NCBI RefSeq assembly: GCF_002443255.2
Contig: NW_019211456.1
Coordinates: 29,323,341 to 29,387,340 of the forward strand
Direction: 5' to 3'
DNA: 64,000 nucleotides
DNA from: Varroa destructor
Lineage: Eukaryota > Arthropoda > Arachnida > Mesostigmata > Varroidae
Shown: positions 12,219 through 25,600 of the stretch, piece by piece
Layout: each line of letters begins with the position of its first letter
Numbering within the stretch: position 1 is the first letter of the stretch
Program-made: the position numbers and the translations under genes
Notes under the pieces: generated by a model
Told to the model about the DNA's origin: nothing
Database searches by the model: none
The model's input: only the letters and a program-made list of their open reading frames with translations

Positions 12219-14700
12219 CGTTTTAGCTGACTACTTTCGCCTCACTGTGCGCGCCTGTCGTGGATGAACATGTTCCGTCTGTCCGTTAATACGAGTCTAT
12301 GAAACAGCCGGTCGCACACTTGCAAATCCCCTATCTCGGGCACAAAAAGTACCCTTCCTGCCGGCCACGCTACCTGTAGGCAATGCCTCACTGACTGGCA
12401 CATCTGGCAAACTACATTAGTAAGCCAGTCTGACACCGAGCGAGGAATCGACTGACGAGAAGCCGAGGGACCGACGACGGCCATAGAAACTAAAATGGAG
12501 CTTTCTCGCAGTAGGCGGCAATTTGACTAGCAGACAAGGCAGGCAAATCAATCGGCCAGGCGTTTTTCCGCCTCCTCTCGCCTTGTACATCCATTCATCC
12601 ATTACCATCACTCGTTCAAGAAGAAAACGACTGCACTTCCGGCGTAACCGTGATCCGGTTCCCGCTTTCGTTTTAGGAATGTAGCGGCAGCAAACGCAGT
12701 CGCAGTTCCAAACTGTGGCGGTAGTGGGTAGACGGCAGCGCATTTGACTGCTGTCGGAAACCCTGGAGGAGAGATTTCGGGTAGAAAACCAGAGGGACAG
12801 GGGAGGGGGGGAGTCGATAGCGACGCATCCGAAACGGAGATCTCACCAACCCCCCGCGGCACAGCGGTGAAACAGCCACTGAATCAGTCTCCAAAGAAAA
12901 AGAAGTCTTCGAAAAGCCGGCACCATGCAAGAAAAGTGGATAGCTGCTTTTGCTACTGGCTTTGCAGCTTTCGTTGCTGTTTCTGCTACTGCTACGGAGC
13001 ACAGCAAAAGATAATCATCTGCATTATGCTCGGTGCATGATTTCCGCTTACCGGTCTTCCGTCTGCTGCGGGGATTACAAGGTGAAGTCGGAGAGGAAGA
13101 TAAAATTATAAATAAAATGATAGGAAGATTCAATTGAATGGACCGGCCGAATTAGATGAGCAGACAACGAAACTTTTCTTCTGCCTCTAGGGCAAGTAAA
13201 GAAAAAAGGCGCTAGCCCCGACGTAGGAAATCAGCAACTTCATACAATGAAAATGCCATGGGTTTGAGTGGAAAGTCGAAACACAGCATACAGACGAATT
13301 AGTCAAGGACCGCCCAAAGTTAAGGTGCTTTCTCCAATATAGATGTATGATGCCGAAAATAGCACGAAACATTTAACAACGTTACGAGCAGTTACTTCGA
13401 AACCACTTGGTCCAAGGATATTCTCTGCGTAGGGTGAAAATCATAGGCACGAAGATTTCAAGCCTACTACGCCGCTGATTGCAGCGACTAACCTGAACTA
13501 GCTATTCTCCTAAATTCAAGTTTAGAATAAAACAATAAGCTTTCGTTTCCTTTAAACCCAATAACAAACTAGATGCAGCTGACGTGCAATGAGCGCAATA
13601 AGCGCAAACGTTTAAATACGTTCCTCTTTAACTGCCATTTCCTTAGCGAAACCTGCCGTTATCAGAAACGGCAAGGAATCTGCGAAATATGCGGTCACAA
13701 CAATATCTCTGGTTTGTCAACGAAATCTACGAAGCATCAATGTGCATGGTCAGATCTGTGTCACTCGGCCTATGCAGACAACGCCAGCACCAGGGTTTTC
13801 GTTAGGGCCTTGCTGCGTCTACTGTACCGCTGGTGCACACAGAGGACCAAGCCAACGCTGCTGTTGCTCCTCGATGTTACCGTTACCCATGCAGCCTACT
13901 TTATAGGCGGAAATAGCTTGGGGCGATATATCCCCCCTCCCCCCGCTCATGCTGCAACTGCTGATATACGCGAGTCCGGTGGCTGACCAAGAGAAGGACC
14001 TTGCCAGGCCAGAGAAGCCCTCGCACTTTGCTAGCTCGCTCGGTGCCATCCAGCGTAGTAACACCTAACGGCATCAAAAATCCACACAGAAAGCGTACAC
14101 ATAAGCACATCAAGCTATGTAGCAGGCTGCTACTGTTGCTGCTATCGTGGCCTTTGGCAGGCACAGTGGGTCCATGGCGAGGTTGCCCTGGGGCCAAAGG
14201 GACAGGGAGCTTGCGTCCCGAATAGTACCGAATAGAACTGCCAGCCGCTGCTGCGGTGGAGGTCGCTGCAGCAGTTCGTGCAAAAGGTGTTGGCTGCCAG
14301 CCATGCTGCTTGCCTGTCTGTTATGTAGAGCTCTGTATGGGTAACAGATTGCAGCTAAAATGAGCTCACTTGCACAGCTCGCCACTGGCTAGCCTCCCAT
14401 TGGTATGGCCTCCGCCATAGGCGGCCGTCCTCCGCCTACCGACTAACAGAGTCTGGGGTTAAGCAAGAAGACGCGGTAAAACGGCCAAACGACAATGCGT
14501 GTGATGGTAGCGTGGCTCCAGCAAATGGATGCCAAGGCAACAGAAAAGGAGCACTTCTTGCTTATTTGATACCTTGTTGCGGCCGCAACAAAGCAACAAC
14601 GTCTTCGTAGACGGCGACTGGCGCGGCAGCGGCGACGGTAAGGGCGCCTGAATTGTCGAACCACTGAGATGACGGTAGACGGCTTTGGTGCAGCTGTATC
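12219..14700. promoter_or_regulatory. GC-rich island, probable promoter / 5' UTR region
   Basis: About 2.5 kb clearly richer in G+C and in CTG/GCC-type trinucleotides than the surrounding AT-rich DNA. It has overlapping open frames on both strands, as expected when stop codons are depleted by composition. Similar GC-rich stretches precede the Ser-rich gene and the formin, so a promoter or non-coding first exon(s) is the simplest reading, probably serving the minus-strand exon at 12090-12218. None of its ORFs shows a domain; the longest is 137 codons at 13573-13986 on the plus strand. Confidence 0.4.
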
Positions 14701-17700
14701 ACTGCTTTATATAGGCGGCGTTTTGTGTCGCGTTCAACAAACGCAGCTGTAGCCTAGAAAAGCAATATGTTGCTTGTGAGTAGGGAAAACATTCGAATTG
14801 GTGGCTATGTATAGGTATATATTTCCTGATAGATTTCCTGGCCTGGGAAATAACAGAATCGCATTCTGGCAAGCTTGGGCAGTTAGAGAGCTGTCCTACT
14901 ACGTAGGAAGCCCCTGATTTGTGTATTTCGCAGTGCACGTGTAACAGTGTTGGCGCGGATGCCAATGTGATACTAGCGAGCTTAACGACAATGGGGAACA
15001 TTATATAGTAACAGGTTCATATTGGCTTCGGTAAGGATAGCTAGATACATATCGTATACGTAGCACGAAATGTGTAAAAGGAGCACTATAATATCGTATC
15101 GGTCTATCCGTATAACTATTCTACTATCACAATAAATCGCACTCATATGCGGAAATTCAGCCAGATGCGAATATCTTTCGAAGCTTTTTTAGCAACGACA
15201 GAGAAAGCGTTCCGTCATTGCTACGAAAGCGGCTCCGTAGTTGTTTTAACTGGACGTAATCATACGTAAATATCAGTTAGCAATCACTAAGTGTAAAACA
15301 TTTCGTTTGATTTTCTGCTTGATTTTCGCTCAGCATAAGCAAAAATTGTCTGCTAGTTGAGTTTCAGAATACGCGATCTATTGTTATGTTCATATTCAAA
15401 CTGTATAGTTTCTGAGATTGTTCAATATCGTCTCTGTTTTATTGTTTCATGAATGTTTACGCAACAATTTTGCACATACTATTTGTGCAACGCTCTTATA
15501 CTCGCATACATTTTGCATAAACGACATTCGTTTAGATTTATGTAGTTGTACGGTTACGTACAAATAATACCTTACTGATCACAAATAAAAGCCGACCGAT
15601 TGAAAAGTTTTGTTGTAAAACTGTGGCTTTACGATGGTATAGTTGCGGGGGTTCACATCCAAACCTTTGTTCTGTTTTGTGACATTTAAATCTACGAACT
15701 ACAGCAGCGCCTCGAAAATTTCGAAGTAACTGCGCGGTTCCTCTGCTCCGTCAATACACGATTCTGTTATATATATATAATTAGTATATGTTCGCCTTAG
15801 CAGTCTATTTCATGTTTAATAATCGTGTATTATTTGTGTCATTTGTGACCCTTACTCCCGTATACGTTTGTATCCGTAAGACATGCCTTATTTTTATTTT
15901 GCCCATTGACTACATACTTCATGTCCTTTTTCAGAATCCTTTTTTATTTTATAAAACGCATGCTTGGGTCATCAATCATTGTACAGTTATTCTAGAATAC
16001 GCTTTGGGAATAATGCGATTATTTTTTTCTTAGCTAATAACTCAAATCACTTGAAAAATTAAAACTGAATAACATTTTCGTAAGTGTTTGTTTGTCTTTC
16101 GATTAATTATACTCGTCGTAATAAGTACACGTTGACGGCGGGGCTTAAATCTGCAATCTCCGGTCACTAGACCTGTTTAATATTAACTAGCTATATAATA
16201 AAACAGTCAAGCCAAAGTTACTGGATAGTTTTCAAAAGAAATTCATTTTTACCCTGTTTGTCCCCACAACCTTCAATGACTTAAAAATTGGCAAAATAAA
16301 AACTATTTAGTAAATTGTATATTAAAGCAACGTAAATGAAGGTATGTACGATCTCTAAAGTGCGCCGACATCACAATTCATCAGTCAATATAGACGTATT
16401 GTCAATAACGTTTTCTTCGCTTAAATATCATACGGAGCCTAGTACGGAACATACATAATCATCTGTCCTTAGTATATAATGAAGCGTGCTGATCTGGACA
16501 ACTTTAGATGAGCGCCACGTCTTTTGTAATTGTTGTTTCCAGCCAAAATTAGATTGACAATATAGTAAAAAAAAGCGTGTATATGTGTTATATTGATCGA
16601 ACTTTGGCCGTCTAATCTATTCTCGATACCTTGACATTTTCAAGACAGTCTAGTTACCCTAATACTTGAATCAAAGGACCATATAACGCTTACGTATTTA
16701 GCGGCCTCAGTAGTAGCGGATCGTTCGCAATTCAATTTTTTCTTCCTGCGACTAAACATTGTACTTTTTCTAAGATGTTTCGCTTTATAAGTAATATAGG
16801 GTTCTTGTGCGATAGGAAGAAGACGAAATAAAGGATATTTTGTTCTCAGAGAGTTAGCTGACGGCTATCGGCAAAGCCTAGTGATGATATTCGAACTTAC
16901 GTAGTGCTTAAAAAAGCAGCCTAAACAAATGCACTTTGATGAAGAATTGTAATAGAATAAATTTTACATCAGTAAACATGCAGCCTTAATGAAGAGAATT
17001 TAGCATTATAATAGGGAGCCACTTCTGCGAACGGTAAGGCACCAACTACTAAGTGCGCACATTTTCTAGTAAGGTAACATCCAGAAACCCTTCCACTGTT
17101 TAATTACGAAGTAAGGTAACTGAAAATGTGAAAAGCCAGTTTGCTCTCATTTTGTGTTAGGTTGTTTCAAAACTCCGGGTGAGTTTTCTTAACTTGTTAT
17201 GTATGCGACCTTTGTAAGCTTGTGCTGGTTGAGGTGAGCACCCGCCGAACTTACATTGTATAATATGTTGTTTCATGTTGTATTTTTGCCTATATATTCT
17301 TGGATTAAGAACTTGCTTGATTGTCGAGTACGCTAGGGGCTCATTGTAAGAGAGAAGCCATCATCGTTCGGTAGCGTCACAAGGAAGTACGCTCAACATA
17401 ACGAGTGCTAGTATCGCTCTGATAACGCACCGTAATGCTAATGTGACGAAATCTTATCTTTATTTGCTTAGTGATCAAGTAACGCTTGACGAAGACCTGT
17501 TGGCAGCTTCGAATAGTCGGAAATCGGTACCCGTCCATAAAGCAAAAAGGCGTAATTTCGAGCCGACTGCACGCAACCTAAGTCGTCACTGGAATCGGTT
17601 ACGTCTGTCAGTGTCGTTCTGATAAACTTAACTGGCCCTTCCTACCATTTGTTTTTAAACCCGCGTTACGCCATACTTTCTGTTTTTTATTGTGAGCACC

Positions 17701-18056
17701 GTTTGTGAATAATGCTACTGATGGTGCGATCACGAGTCGAAGTACTAATCACCTAGCATTAGACAATTATAATAATAGTTGTCTTATTATTATATACTTT
17801 ACTTAATTCACCATCTCCGTTTACGTCAATTTACTGCTGATAGTATTGGCGTATGTTTACAACTTTGTTATTAAATCTTGTGATAATAATCCTTTTTTCC
17901 ACATAGATATCAATGGTTAATTAAATAAGGTAATTTCGGTTCTTTTTGAGTAAAAGCTGTCTTCTTATGCTTTTTTTTTAATGATAGCACACGCGACGAC
18001 GTAGTAGCTAGAAACGCGTTTTTAAACTGGAGAACAAGAGAAGGCGCTCATTGAGG
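14701..18056. other. Intergenic, no recognisable gene
   Basis: AT-rich sequence dense in stops. The 81-codon frame at 15788-16033 encodes a hydrophobic peptide typical of translated AT-rich DNA. No RNA gene or exon was recognised. Confidence 0.5.
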
Positions 18057-19006
18057 TTAATAATTGGCATTTTCACCTCTGGCTGCGATTACTGCCTAAA
18101 CTAGGTTTGGTACGCTCCGAATGCACCTTTGCATCATCTCCATCACTGGATCCTAAATCCATACTTAAAACATCGCATTTTTAAGTCGTCAGATGTTCGT
18201 GATTTCGTGTGCGGTCTAACTCAACCCTTTTTATAATGTACACGGATGAATTCCCAGGCCATGGCAGAGCCTCAACACCATTAGTTATACAGCTTAGAGA
18301 CACACGTTGCTACAAGACATAGTGACTTGCCGTACACGAACAGATAGTTCTCCTTCGAGCACCGTTCTTGCAAATGAAGCAGTATCTCCTTTCTGAACTA
18401 TTTCATTGTACTGTCTTTTTTTATACTCCCATTGACAATGCAAGACTCCTGCATCGTGGATGGCAATTACAGCCTAGACCATTTTGCTAGGATGTTTGAC
18501 CTGCTGAGCTATACGGGAATTATGGAATTTTAGGTTGGGACGCCTGTGAACGCGTTGAGCGTGATTACCCAGAGTCTCAAAATGTGACTCATCTGAAAAG
18601 CAGGCTCTTTCCCAGTTCTCAATTGTCTTCCTTGGAATTGTTTAGCCCATTTGAAATGTATGTTTTTGCGCAGAGAATTCAGCAGAGGTTTTTCTTAGCT
18701 CGTCTACGACAGCTAGAATCCCTTATTTTGATACGATGTCAAAGAGTCTTTACAGATCCAATGACTCCGCGTTCTGCCAGCTTCGAACGCAGCTGACAAA
18801 CCCTTATAGACTGGTCATTTTAAGGCTCAGTTGGAATGACTTTTTCTCCTCGCTGGGTTATGCATCGCTTTCGATTATTAAATCCTATTTTTCCTGATGA
18901 CAGAGGCCTTTATCATTCACCTTTTGGGCTCTATTGCCAACTATATACTTCGAGATTTCGACTCACTTAACGGGTCCTTCCTTGAGGTCCTTTTATGGCC
19001 CATCAT
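18057..19006 (-). mobile_element. Tc1/mariner-family transposase relic, near full length
   Basis: Minus-strand translation in shifting frames follows a Tc1 transposase almost end to end. It starts MGHKRTSRKD near 19003 and continues with basic DNA-binding-like segments near 18860-18720 (for example CITQRGEKV and RDSSCRRRAKKN). The catalytic-core block SDESHFETLGN lies near 18590-18560, followed by FHNSRIAQQVKHPSKMV. A WPGN block near 18260 matches the WPGNSPDLNP region, and the C-terminus MQRCIRSVPNLV...AVIAARGENANY ends at a stop at 18057-18059. The 950-base span matches the usual length of about 340 codons, but many stops and frameshifts make it dead. I could not identify terminal inverted repeats. 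Confidence 0.85.
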
Positions 19007-21841
19007 GAGTCCATGTATAGCCACAAAAGCATAAAACTCATTGCAATTCACTTCAAAATCATCTGTGGTCACAATGACGTCTTTGACAACGAATAGATAA
19101 GAGTAGGAGTAATTGCTGCACTTCATCTCGAACCATCTGTGTCTCTTCATAAAGGGAAGGGGACAAAATCAGATACTTGAGTTTTACGGACTATCTTGAA
19201 CGTTCATACATGTTGTGATAAACAGCCATTGTATTACACGTCTCTGTAAGTGTATTCGTTCCCAGAACCATTTAAAAATGTTGCTTTAGTGGCCGTGTCT
19301 TCATTAGAAAGCAAGAGAACCAGCTTTTACATAAAAAAAGGTCGTTCAGTATAGGATGCAGGCAAACTAGCAGAATTGGTTCAAAGCACCAGTAGTAAAT
19401 CTACTAGTAAATGAGTTACCAAAAAGTGAGTATAACTCGGTACTCTTTAACATAATAGTCCTGAGAATAGAGTTTAAAAAACGTTAATTACCTTCACCGC
19501 AATCCCTATAAGCAAAAGCTGATGACCGTTACAGACAAAAAATAACTTAAAGTAGTTTTATTATTATATAGATACATCCTAACAGTAATGTTGGTCTAAT
19601 CTGAAAGTAAAGCAACCGCGTGGATATGACAAATTCACTGTAAAAATCGCTTCATGATTGTCGTGGAGCTGCCACTAACATTCATGCGAACTTCAGCTAG
19701 ACATCTACTACCTTAATTTTCGTAATAATTATACGTATTCTGTACTTAATTATATTTGTAACCCTAACGTACACTCTATTATTTCCCGCAGTATATATGA
19801 AATTGATCAGTGTTTATAAATCTCATCCTACAAAACGCTCAGAATTTCTAGAATTTAGGTGAAAAGCCGCAAGTGGATATAAGATTTGGGATTTAAGAGT
19901 AATTTTCATAGATAAACAAATACGAAAATCTTGCCCGCATTTTTTCAATGCCAATTTTGGCAGATATTTTTAATAGGTGAAAGATCAGTCAAAAAGTCAT
20001 GCTCTAATAGAAGCAAAACTATCTTATTACAAAGATCCTCATACTCGAAGTAGAATAGCTAATACATAGATAGCGACAGCAAAACGGCTAAGACTATTCG
20101 ATTATATAAACATATTTTTAACGCTTCGTGCAGTGCTCGGATACCGTTCACGTAAAAATGGAGCCTACGTATTAGTAAAATTATTCTCATTTATTATATT
20201 TCAGTGTAATAATATGTCACAGTTGACCCGTCGCTTCAAGTCCTATCAGTGGTACATAAATATTGTACACGACAGATAAACAGAATGGTAGCAATTTATG
20301 TTTCTGAATAAAAAAGAGTTATTCTTTGATATGTCTTCATCGACTTGTCGAAGCGCGCTATAAAAACTAACTACTATTAAACACTCGTGGATGCCTTTCA
20401 GCTGGTAGCCTATTGAGGGGAAAACTAAAAATTGAGGCCTATCATCAGAATCACATCATTATTCAGAATTGAGTGAAAAGCATAGCGTCTCATTAAACCT
20501 GTCCTCATTTAACACTTCGAAATTTAATTGAATATATTGAATCTCAATGAGTTCACACATCGTATATATGGAGCGCTACGACGCAACTTTTTTTAGAATC
20601 TATAATTTTTTTCACCAACATGTTACAATATAATGGCACTCGAAGGAGTAAAAGTATTTCTTCAAGTAAATGCTAGCTCATTAAGTATGAAATTGTCGCG
20701 ACAGAGCGAAACTTCAAAAACAATTTTTTGTATAGAAGTTACATATTTGCCATTTTTTTTCTTACCTTTGTATAATAATTGTGTAGATATGGTCTTATAA
20801 TTATTCCTCCGATCTAAACAGGCGGCGATTTATTTAGTTACGAAAGTTTCTTGCTGTAACATTATGAAGTTGACTGCGAGCCGATAGATAAATATTATAT
20901 AGTGCATGTCCTTCGAGACATACCCTTATATGCACTGAAGCATATCTTGCTATCATGAATAATGATATAAAATATAATAATTATAAGACTGTACGTTCCT
21001 GTTCCACTTCAGAAGTCTACCGAACTAGCGGAAAAAGGTGGCATTGTTGATGGTTAATGATTTATGCTTTGCATTCATCTTGACGGATGAACAACAAGCA
21101 TTATCATAGTTTACTCCGTTTGTCTCGATAGGTCCAATAAACCAGTGACGCTAGAACACGCAGTGTTCAAAATTAACACCCTGATTCTCCATAGACTAAC
21201 CTAAATAACTATCAAAAGGCGGTTTGACTTTAAAACAGTGACTGTTAGGTACTGTAAAAAGAGATGTAGTGCAAAAACCCATGTTATGGGTTACGCAGAA
21301 AGAAAGGTGCGGAAAGGCTTTGAGATATTCAGTACATCAATGAGGAAAAGGTATTTGTTGTCTCTGCACATTCGAGATGCATATTAAGCAAGGTTAGTTG
21401 GATTGATTCTCTCTGCAACTGTGCTCTACGAATGACCACGTCTTCTAAATGATTTCACTAACTTATATGACGTCATAAATACGCCAAGTTTCTATGCAAA
21501 AATCTGAATTGATCAAACTATAGCTTGAGACTGTATAATTTACTGCAGGCATTCGGCAAAGGGTGTGCAGTGGCACCTGACAGAGAATCTAATTATCCCT
21601 GAATTAAGTTTCCTGGTAAAACTGAAACACAAATAAACTCTATTAGAACCAAGTCAGATTATAATCGGCGCGTTACCATTTCTCATTCACAGTCATATTC
21701 TTTCTTGTTGTGACAAGAAGGAACTTGTAATAGCAACTATAATTATGACCTTATACTAGCTATAAGAGAAGTACGCAAAAGTTGAGTGCTAAATCCTAAT
21801 ACGATAATCGCTGTTCATAGATCCACCCGGACGACTTCATT
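19007..21841. other. Intergenic, no recognisable gene
   Basis: AT-rich DNA flanking the Tc1 relic, whose right-hand terminal inverted repeat should lie just beyond 19006 but was not discernible. There are no conserved exons or RNA genes. Confidence 0.5.
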
Positions 21842-21952
21842 TTAGTCCACTTTGGGTAAATCATCGTATTCCCTATACAGATCACGCTTTTGGACACCGT
21901 TCACAGTCATCACTCGATGTCTCAAGAAATCCTCTTCTTTGTACTCAGTCAT
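21842..21952 (-). CDS. Possible 36-residue small ORF, unidentified
   Basis: A minus-strand ATG-to-TAA frame of 36 codons rich in charged residues (starts MTEYKEEDFLRHRV, ends LYREYDDLPKVD). Its composition is unlike the Phe/Ile/Asn/Lys-rich chance ORFs around it. The stop codon just before the ATG means it is not continuous with an upstream frame. The sequence 5' of it, to about 22260, is relatively GC-rich. No homolog is recognised; it could be a genuine small protein, a terminal exon or chance. Confidence 0.2.
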   Translation of the reverse strand: MTEYKEEDFLRHRVMTVNGVQKRDLYREYDDLPKVD

Positions 21953-22309
21953 TCACTCAATTGTGCTCAACCGATACAGCTTAGAAAACGTTTGACCGAA
22001 GCGGAAAGATAAACACATTGACGCGCCACTTAGTGCGTTGCCGAGGCCCGACAATACCCATACATAAAAAAGAAGTCGTCAGCTCAACGCAGTAACAGCC
22101 GGCAAAGTATACATTACCACCCTCATCCGATCACACGTGATGTATCGTATCATGGATAGTGACGATTTTCCTAAAGGCGTTTGGCGCTCTCGGCCAAAGG
22201 CCAGCCGAGCCGTTGCTACGGAAAAATGTTAGTGTTATTTATTTCGCTGATACGCGAGCCTCAGTGGCGCTATAAGGTATCGCGAACAACGTGAGCTACG
22301 ACACCAATA

Positions 22310-22620
22310 TTAAACTATTTTGAGATGGTTTTGAAATAGAGTACGATATTTTTCATTTCCTATATCTGCAAGCTTTGTCTCGTGCAAACATACAGAAAGG
22401 TTGCGGAAGGCCCCCATTATTCTTTCACTAGAATCGGTCCTGGATATAAGAAGGTTAACAATTTTTCCTGCGAGACATTGAAGCAAACCAGATCCGTCTC
22501 CCAATGAACTCCTTTGAGAGAAGAGTTGTGTTTTGAAGCAGGAGACAATTGTAACAGATCTTCAGAGGCACCAATGTTACACAGGCTGCAAAGGCAGGTT
22601 AAGTTCGCTAGCTGTTTTTG
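22310..22620 (-). pseudogene. Possible ARM-repeat-like fragment, frame-broken
   Basis: Two adjacent minus-strand frames each encode helical, Leu-rich peptide. The first reads ANLTCLCSLCNIGASEDLLQ (about 22604-22545). The second, in another frame, reads LLQCLAGKIVNLL and then ERIMGAFRNLSVCLHE (about 22490-22370). The LxxLCNL and GAxRNLS patterns recall armadillo-repeat helices. A frame change between the two suggests a decayed gene copy. The resemblance is short and by eye. Confidence 0.22.
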
Positions 22621-25600
22621 TCATAGCTCGGGGAATAACACATTTAATATGTATTAGCCAGGTCGTCTGAGCTATTAGCCCTACTTGTAGGACACGTGTA
22701 CCTAACAAGCACTATACTATGCGAACATGAGGTGGGACGCCAGAAGCACTAAGTAGGTTTGATAATAGGGGTGACGTGCCGAGAGCTTACACGCCTTAAA
22801 TCGCAGAACCGTTCCTATCGTAGAGGCCGAAAGGGTTGATATATGCGATATTTACTGACAAATTCATAACCTTATTACTGAACGTACTTTTCCATTATAA
22901 TCTAATTACGCAACTTGATTTATGAATGTTTTGAGCTAGATCTCAATGTACCACTGCAAAAAGTACTCCAAATCTTCTTAGTACTGCTTATAGTTCATCT
23001 TGAACGTTTATATCGATTTTAGTAAATCTAACAATTGATGCTCTTTTATAATTGAAATAGCAAAATTCGTTGTCCTGCTAAACTCATGGTCAAATCTCTT
23101 CTCACTATCGTTGAGACGTAAGAGATTTATAATTACAATCTATAGTATAAATTTAATTAATACGCCTTCAATGCATTATCTGTGGTAATCGCGTGGAGTT
23201 TATCTCTAAGCATTTAAAAAGGCCCTTTGGCAAAATACGCGTTGATTAAGTACACCAACGTGTATTCGGCCAAATCGTTGTGGATCATTTAATTACTTAT
23301 ACCCCCTCCCTAATAAATAGAAGATTCTGGGTTCGAATCCCGAAACGTTAGTCAAAAGAAATATTATCTAGCAGCATAGCAACGCTGGATAGATATTGAT
23401 AACCTACCTAAATAGGTAATTTTCCTTTATGCACTCCAATTCGTTTTCAATTCATTAATTTTACTAAGAGTTCTCATTTTATTGGTGCTATGCAACTATT
23501 ATCTATTCATTATATCCTTCAGAAAGGCTCCAATTAGTGGAAAGTATGTTTATATTGGATTATTACGATGGTTACATCGACGTTCCATGTTTATGATCTA
23601 CTTCAGATGTAGACTATATTTGTTCAATCCGACATTTTGTATCTATGCACCTGTCAGAGAAACATTTGTGGAGATTAAAAACGATGACAGTCGTGCAGAT
23701 TTATATCCACGTACAAAATATCTAGATGTTGTTGGTTATGTTTTTGATCTGTATGTAGCAGCATTTGACTGTTACACGTGTTAACCTTGAGAATATATTG
23801 CGATCTCTTATAATGATTAATATGTAACTCCAACACTTTTTCTATTATCTGCCTATAGTTATGTTATGTTACTCAAAAAATGAGAATTTCGTTAGTGATC
23901 CAGTCAACCAGTGACCAGGTCAATGCGCTTCATCGGTTATGTCCGAAGCGGTGCCTTCAATGCCAAATGAGTGAAGTTAGACTATAACCACGACCATTAC
24001 GCTAAACACTATCAGGCCACAATTCGACCTTGTTATTAATTGAGAATTTATATAACCTAAACTAGTTTTTTTTTCTCTCACTAATCAATGTCAATAGCCT
24101 AGTATTAACAAATAGACTATATGCAGTGCTTCCCCCTTATAGATAATAGATATACGGCAAAAAAAGAAGAAGTTGTTTTTAAAGCCACATTACACGAACG
24201 ACTCTAAACGCTGAAAGCACAAAAGTAAAGACCTGCGAGCTTTCGTAGTTGGTAGCTCATCTAAATACTAACCATTGTAACCGGTTATGCAAGCAGGCTG
24301 AGGTGCTGCTTGCAGAACCGGTTAACAAACTTAGTAAGTAGCATGTAAAGAATGAACCAAACGTAACTTTAATAGGGCATCATTTCGTGGCAGCATCGTA
24401 GGGATGAGTTAGACTCCGTCAAGGAGACTCGAAGATCGCATTCGTGTTGGGCACGAGTACATTAAATGATATGTGTGATAAGCTACTATCAGGATCGTGG
24501 TACTATTTTAGCGGTCAAAACAGTGTTTAAAACTGCAACTTTACTTATATGTGGATACGTTGTATACCGACAGAGAAGGCGAAACGCTGCGTAATTCTGC
24601 GAGGAAGAGTCTTCTGCTCGAGCACTCGTAAATGCAGATGGATCGGCCTTGTAGAAAGAATTCAACAGGTTTACATGGCTTGGTTATGGGGTTGGTGACG
24701 CGTACGCAATGATGACGTTGGCCGCGTTGTAACCAATGTCGACCTCACAATAGGTTTTATGCCGGATTCGTTAAATGCGAAATGTCGTAAACGATCTGAA
24801 GCCGCATTGTTTCTTGACCTATAACTGGACACGATTCCATAGGAAGCAATAGAGCTACAGTAAGTTTTTAACTTGTACGCGGCATACTCTAGAAACTTAG
24901 TAGTAAGTAGAGCTAGATCATTTATAACAGACTAGGTATCTATAGCTTCTGCCCCCAAAAAAATAGACAAAACCGGAATTTCGACGTCTAAAGTGCATTG
25001 GCGCATTGTCGGGCAGACAGTCAAGGGGCCAATCCCGGAAAGGTTCTAAATAACCCTGGCTTTTTCGTCAAGGAAGATTTAAAATACTTTAGCTGTCCTG
25101 TCGGTTAACGCACAATAAAAATCGTTCCGCAAGATAATTTAAGGGACCTTCTTGGTTTTAACTAGTGGCTCTTTAGGAAGTACAACTTTTAATATGACAC
25201 CGACGAGAGCAGTCAAAAAATATAGCATAAAAATAAGTGAATTCTACAAGGATCCGACCGGGAGATTGTGGTTGATTGTTTCAGTTATCCAGCGATTGCG
25301 AAGTAGATTAACAAAATGTAGCGTCCATATCTGGATATGTGCATCCGATCAACGCACATCTATGACAAAATAAAATTACAAAGAACAGTCGATTAACAGT
25401 TAATTTATCGAGTATTTTCTGAGGCCGAATCAAGTCGTCGACCTGTGTCATCACAGATTTCCTCAGGTTGCCAACGAAATTTTCTGCACGTCTCACCGCT
25501 GCCTAAACCCACATTAACTGGGCTTAAGAAACAACTACTTAGTGGTGTTAAAAAAATAGTAGTTTGATCTTAAGACCAAAATGCATTTTTACCACATTAA

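Noticed and set aside
13573..13986. 137-codon plus frame with CEICGHNN, zinc-finger-like
   Set aside because: A single CxxC without a matching second pair, in a GC-rich stretch where all frames stay open by chance.
23320..23352. tRNA-like B-box GGTTCGAATCC
   Set aside because: No acceptor-stem complement, A-box or anticodon arm can be placed upstream; probably chance or a very old tRNA-derived remnant.
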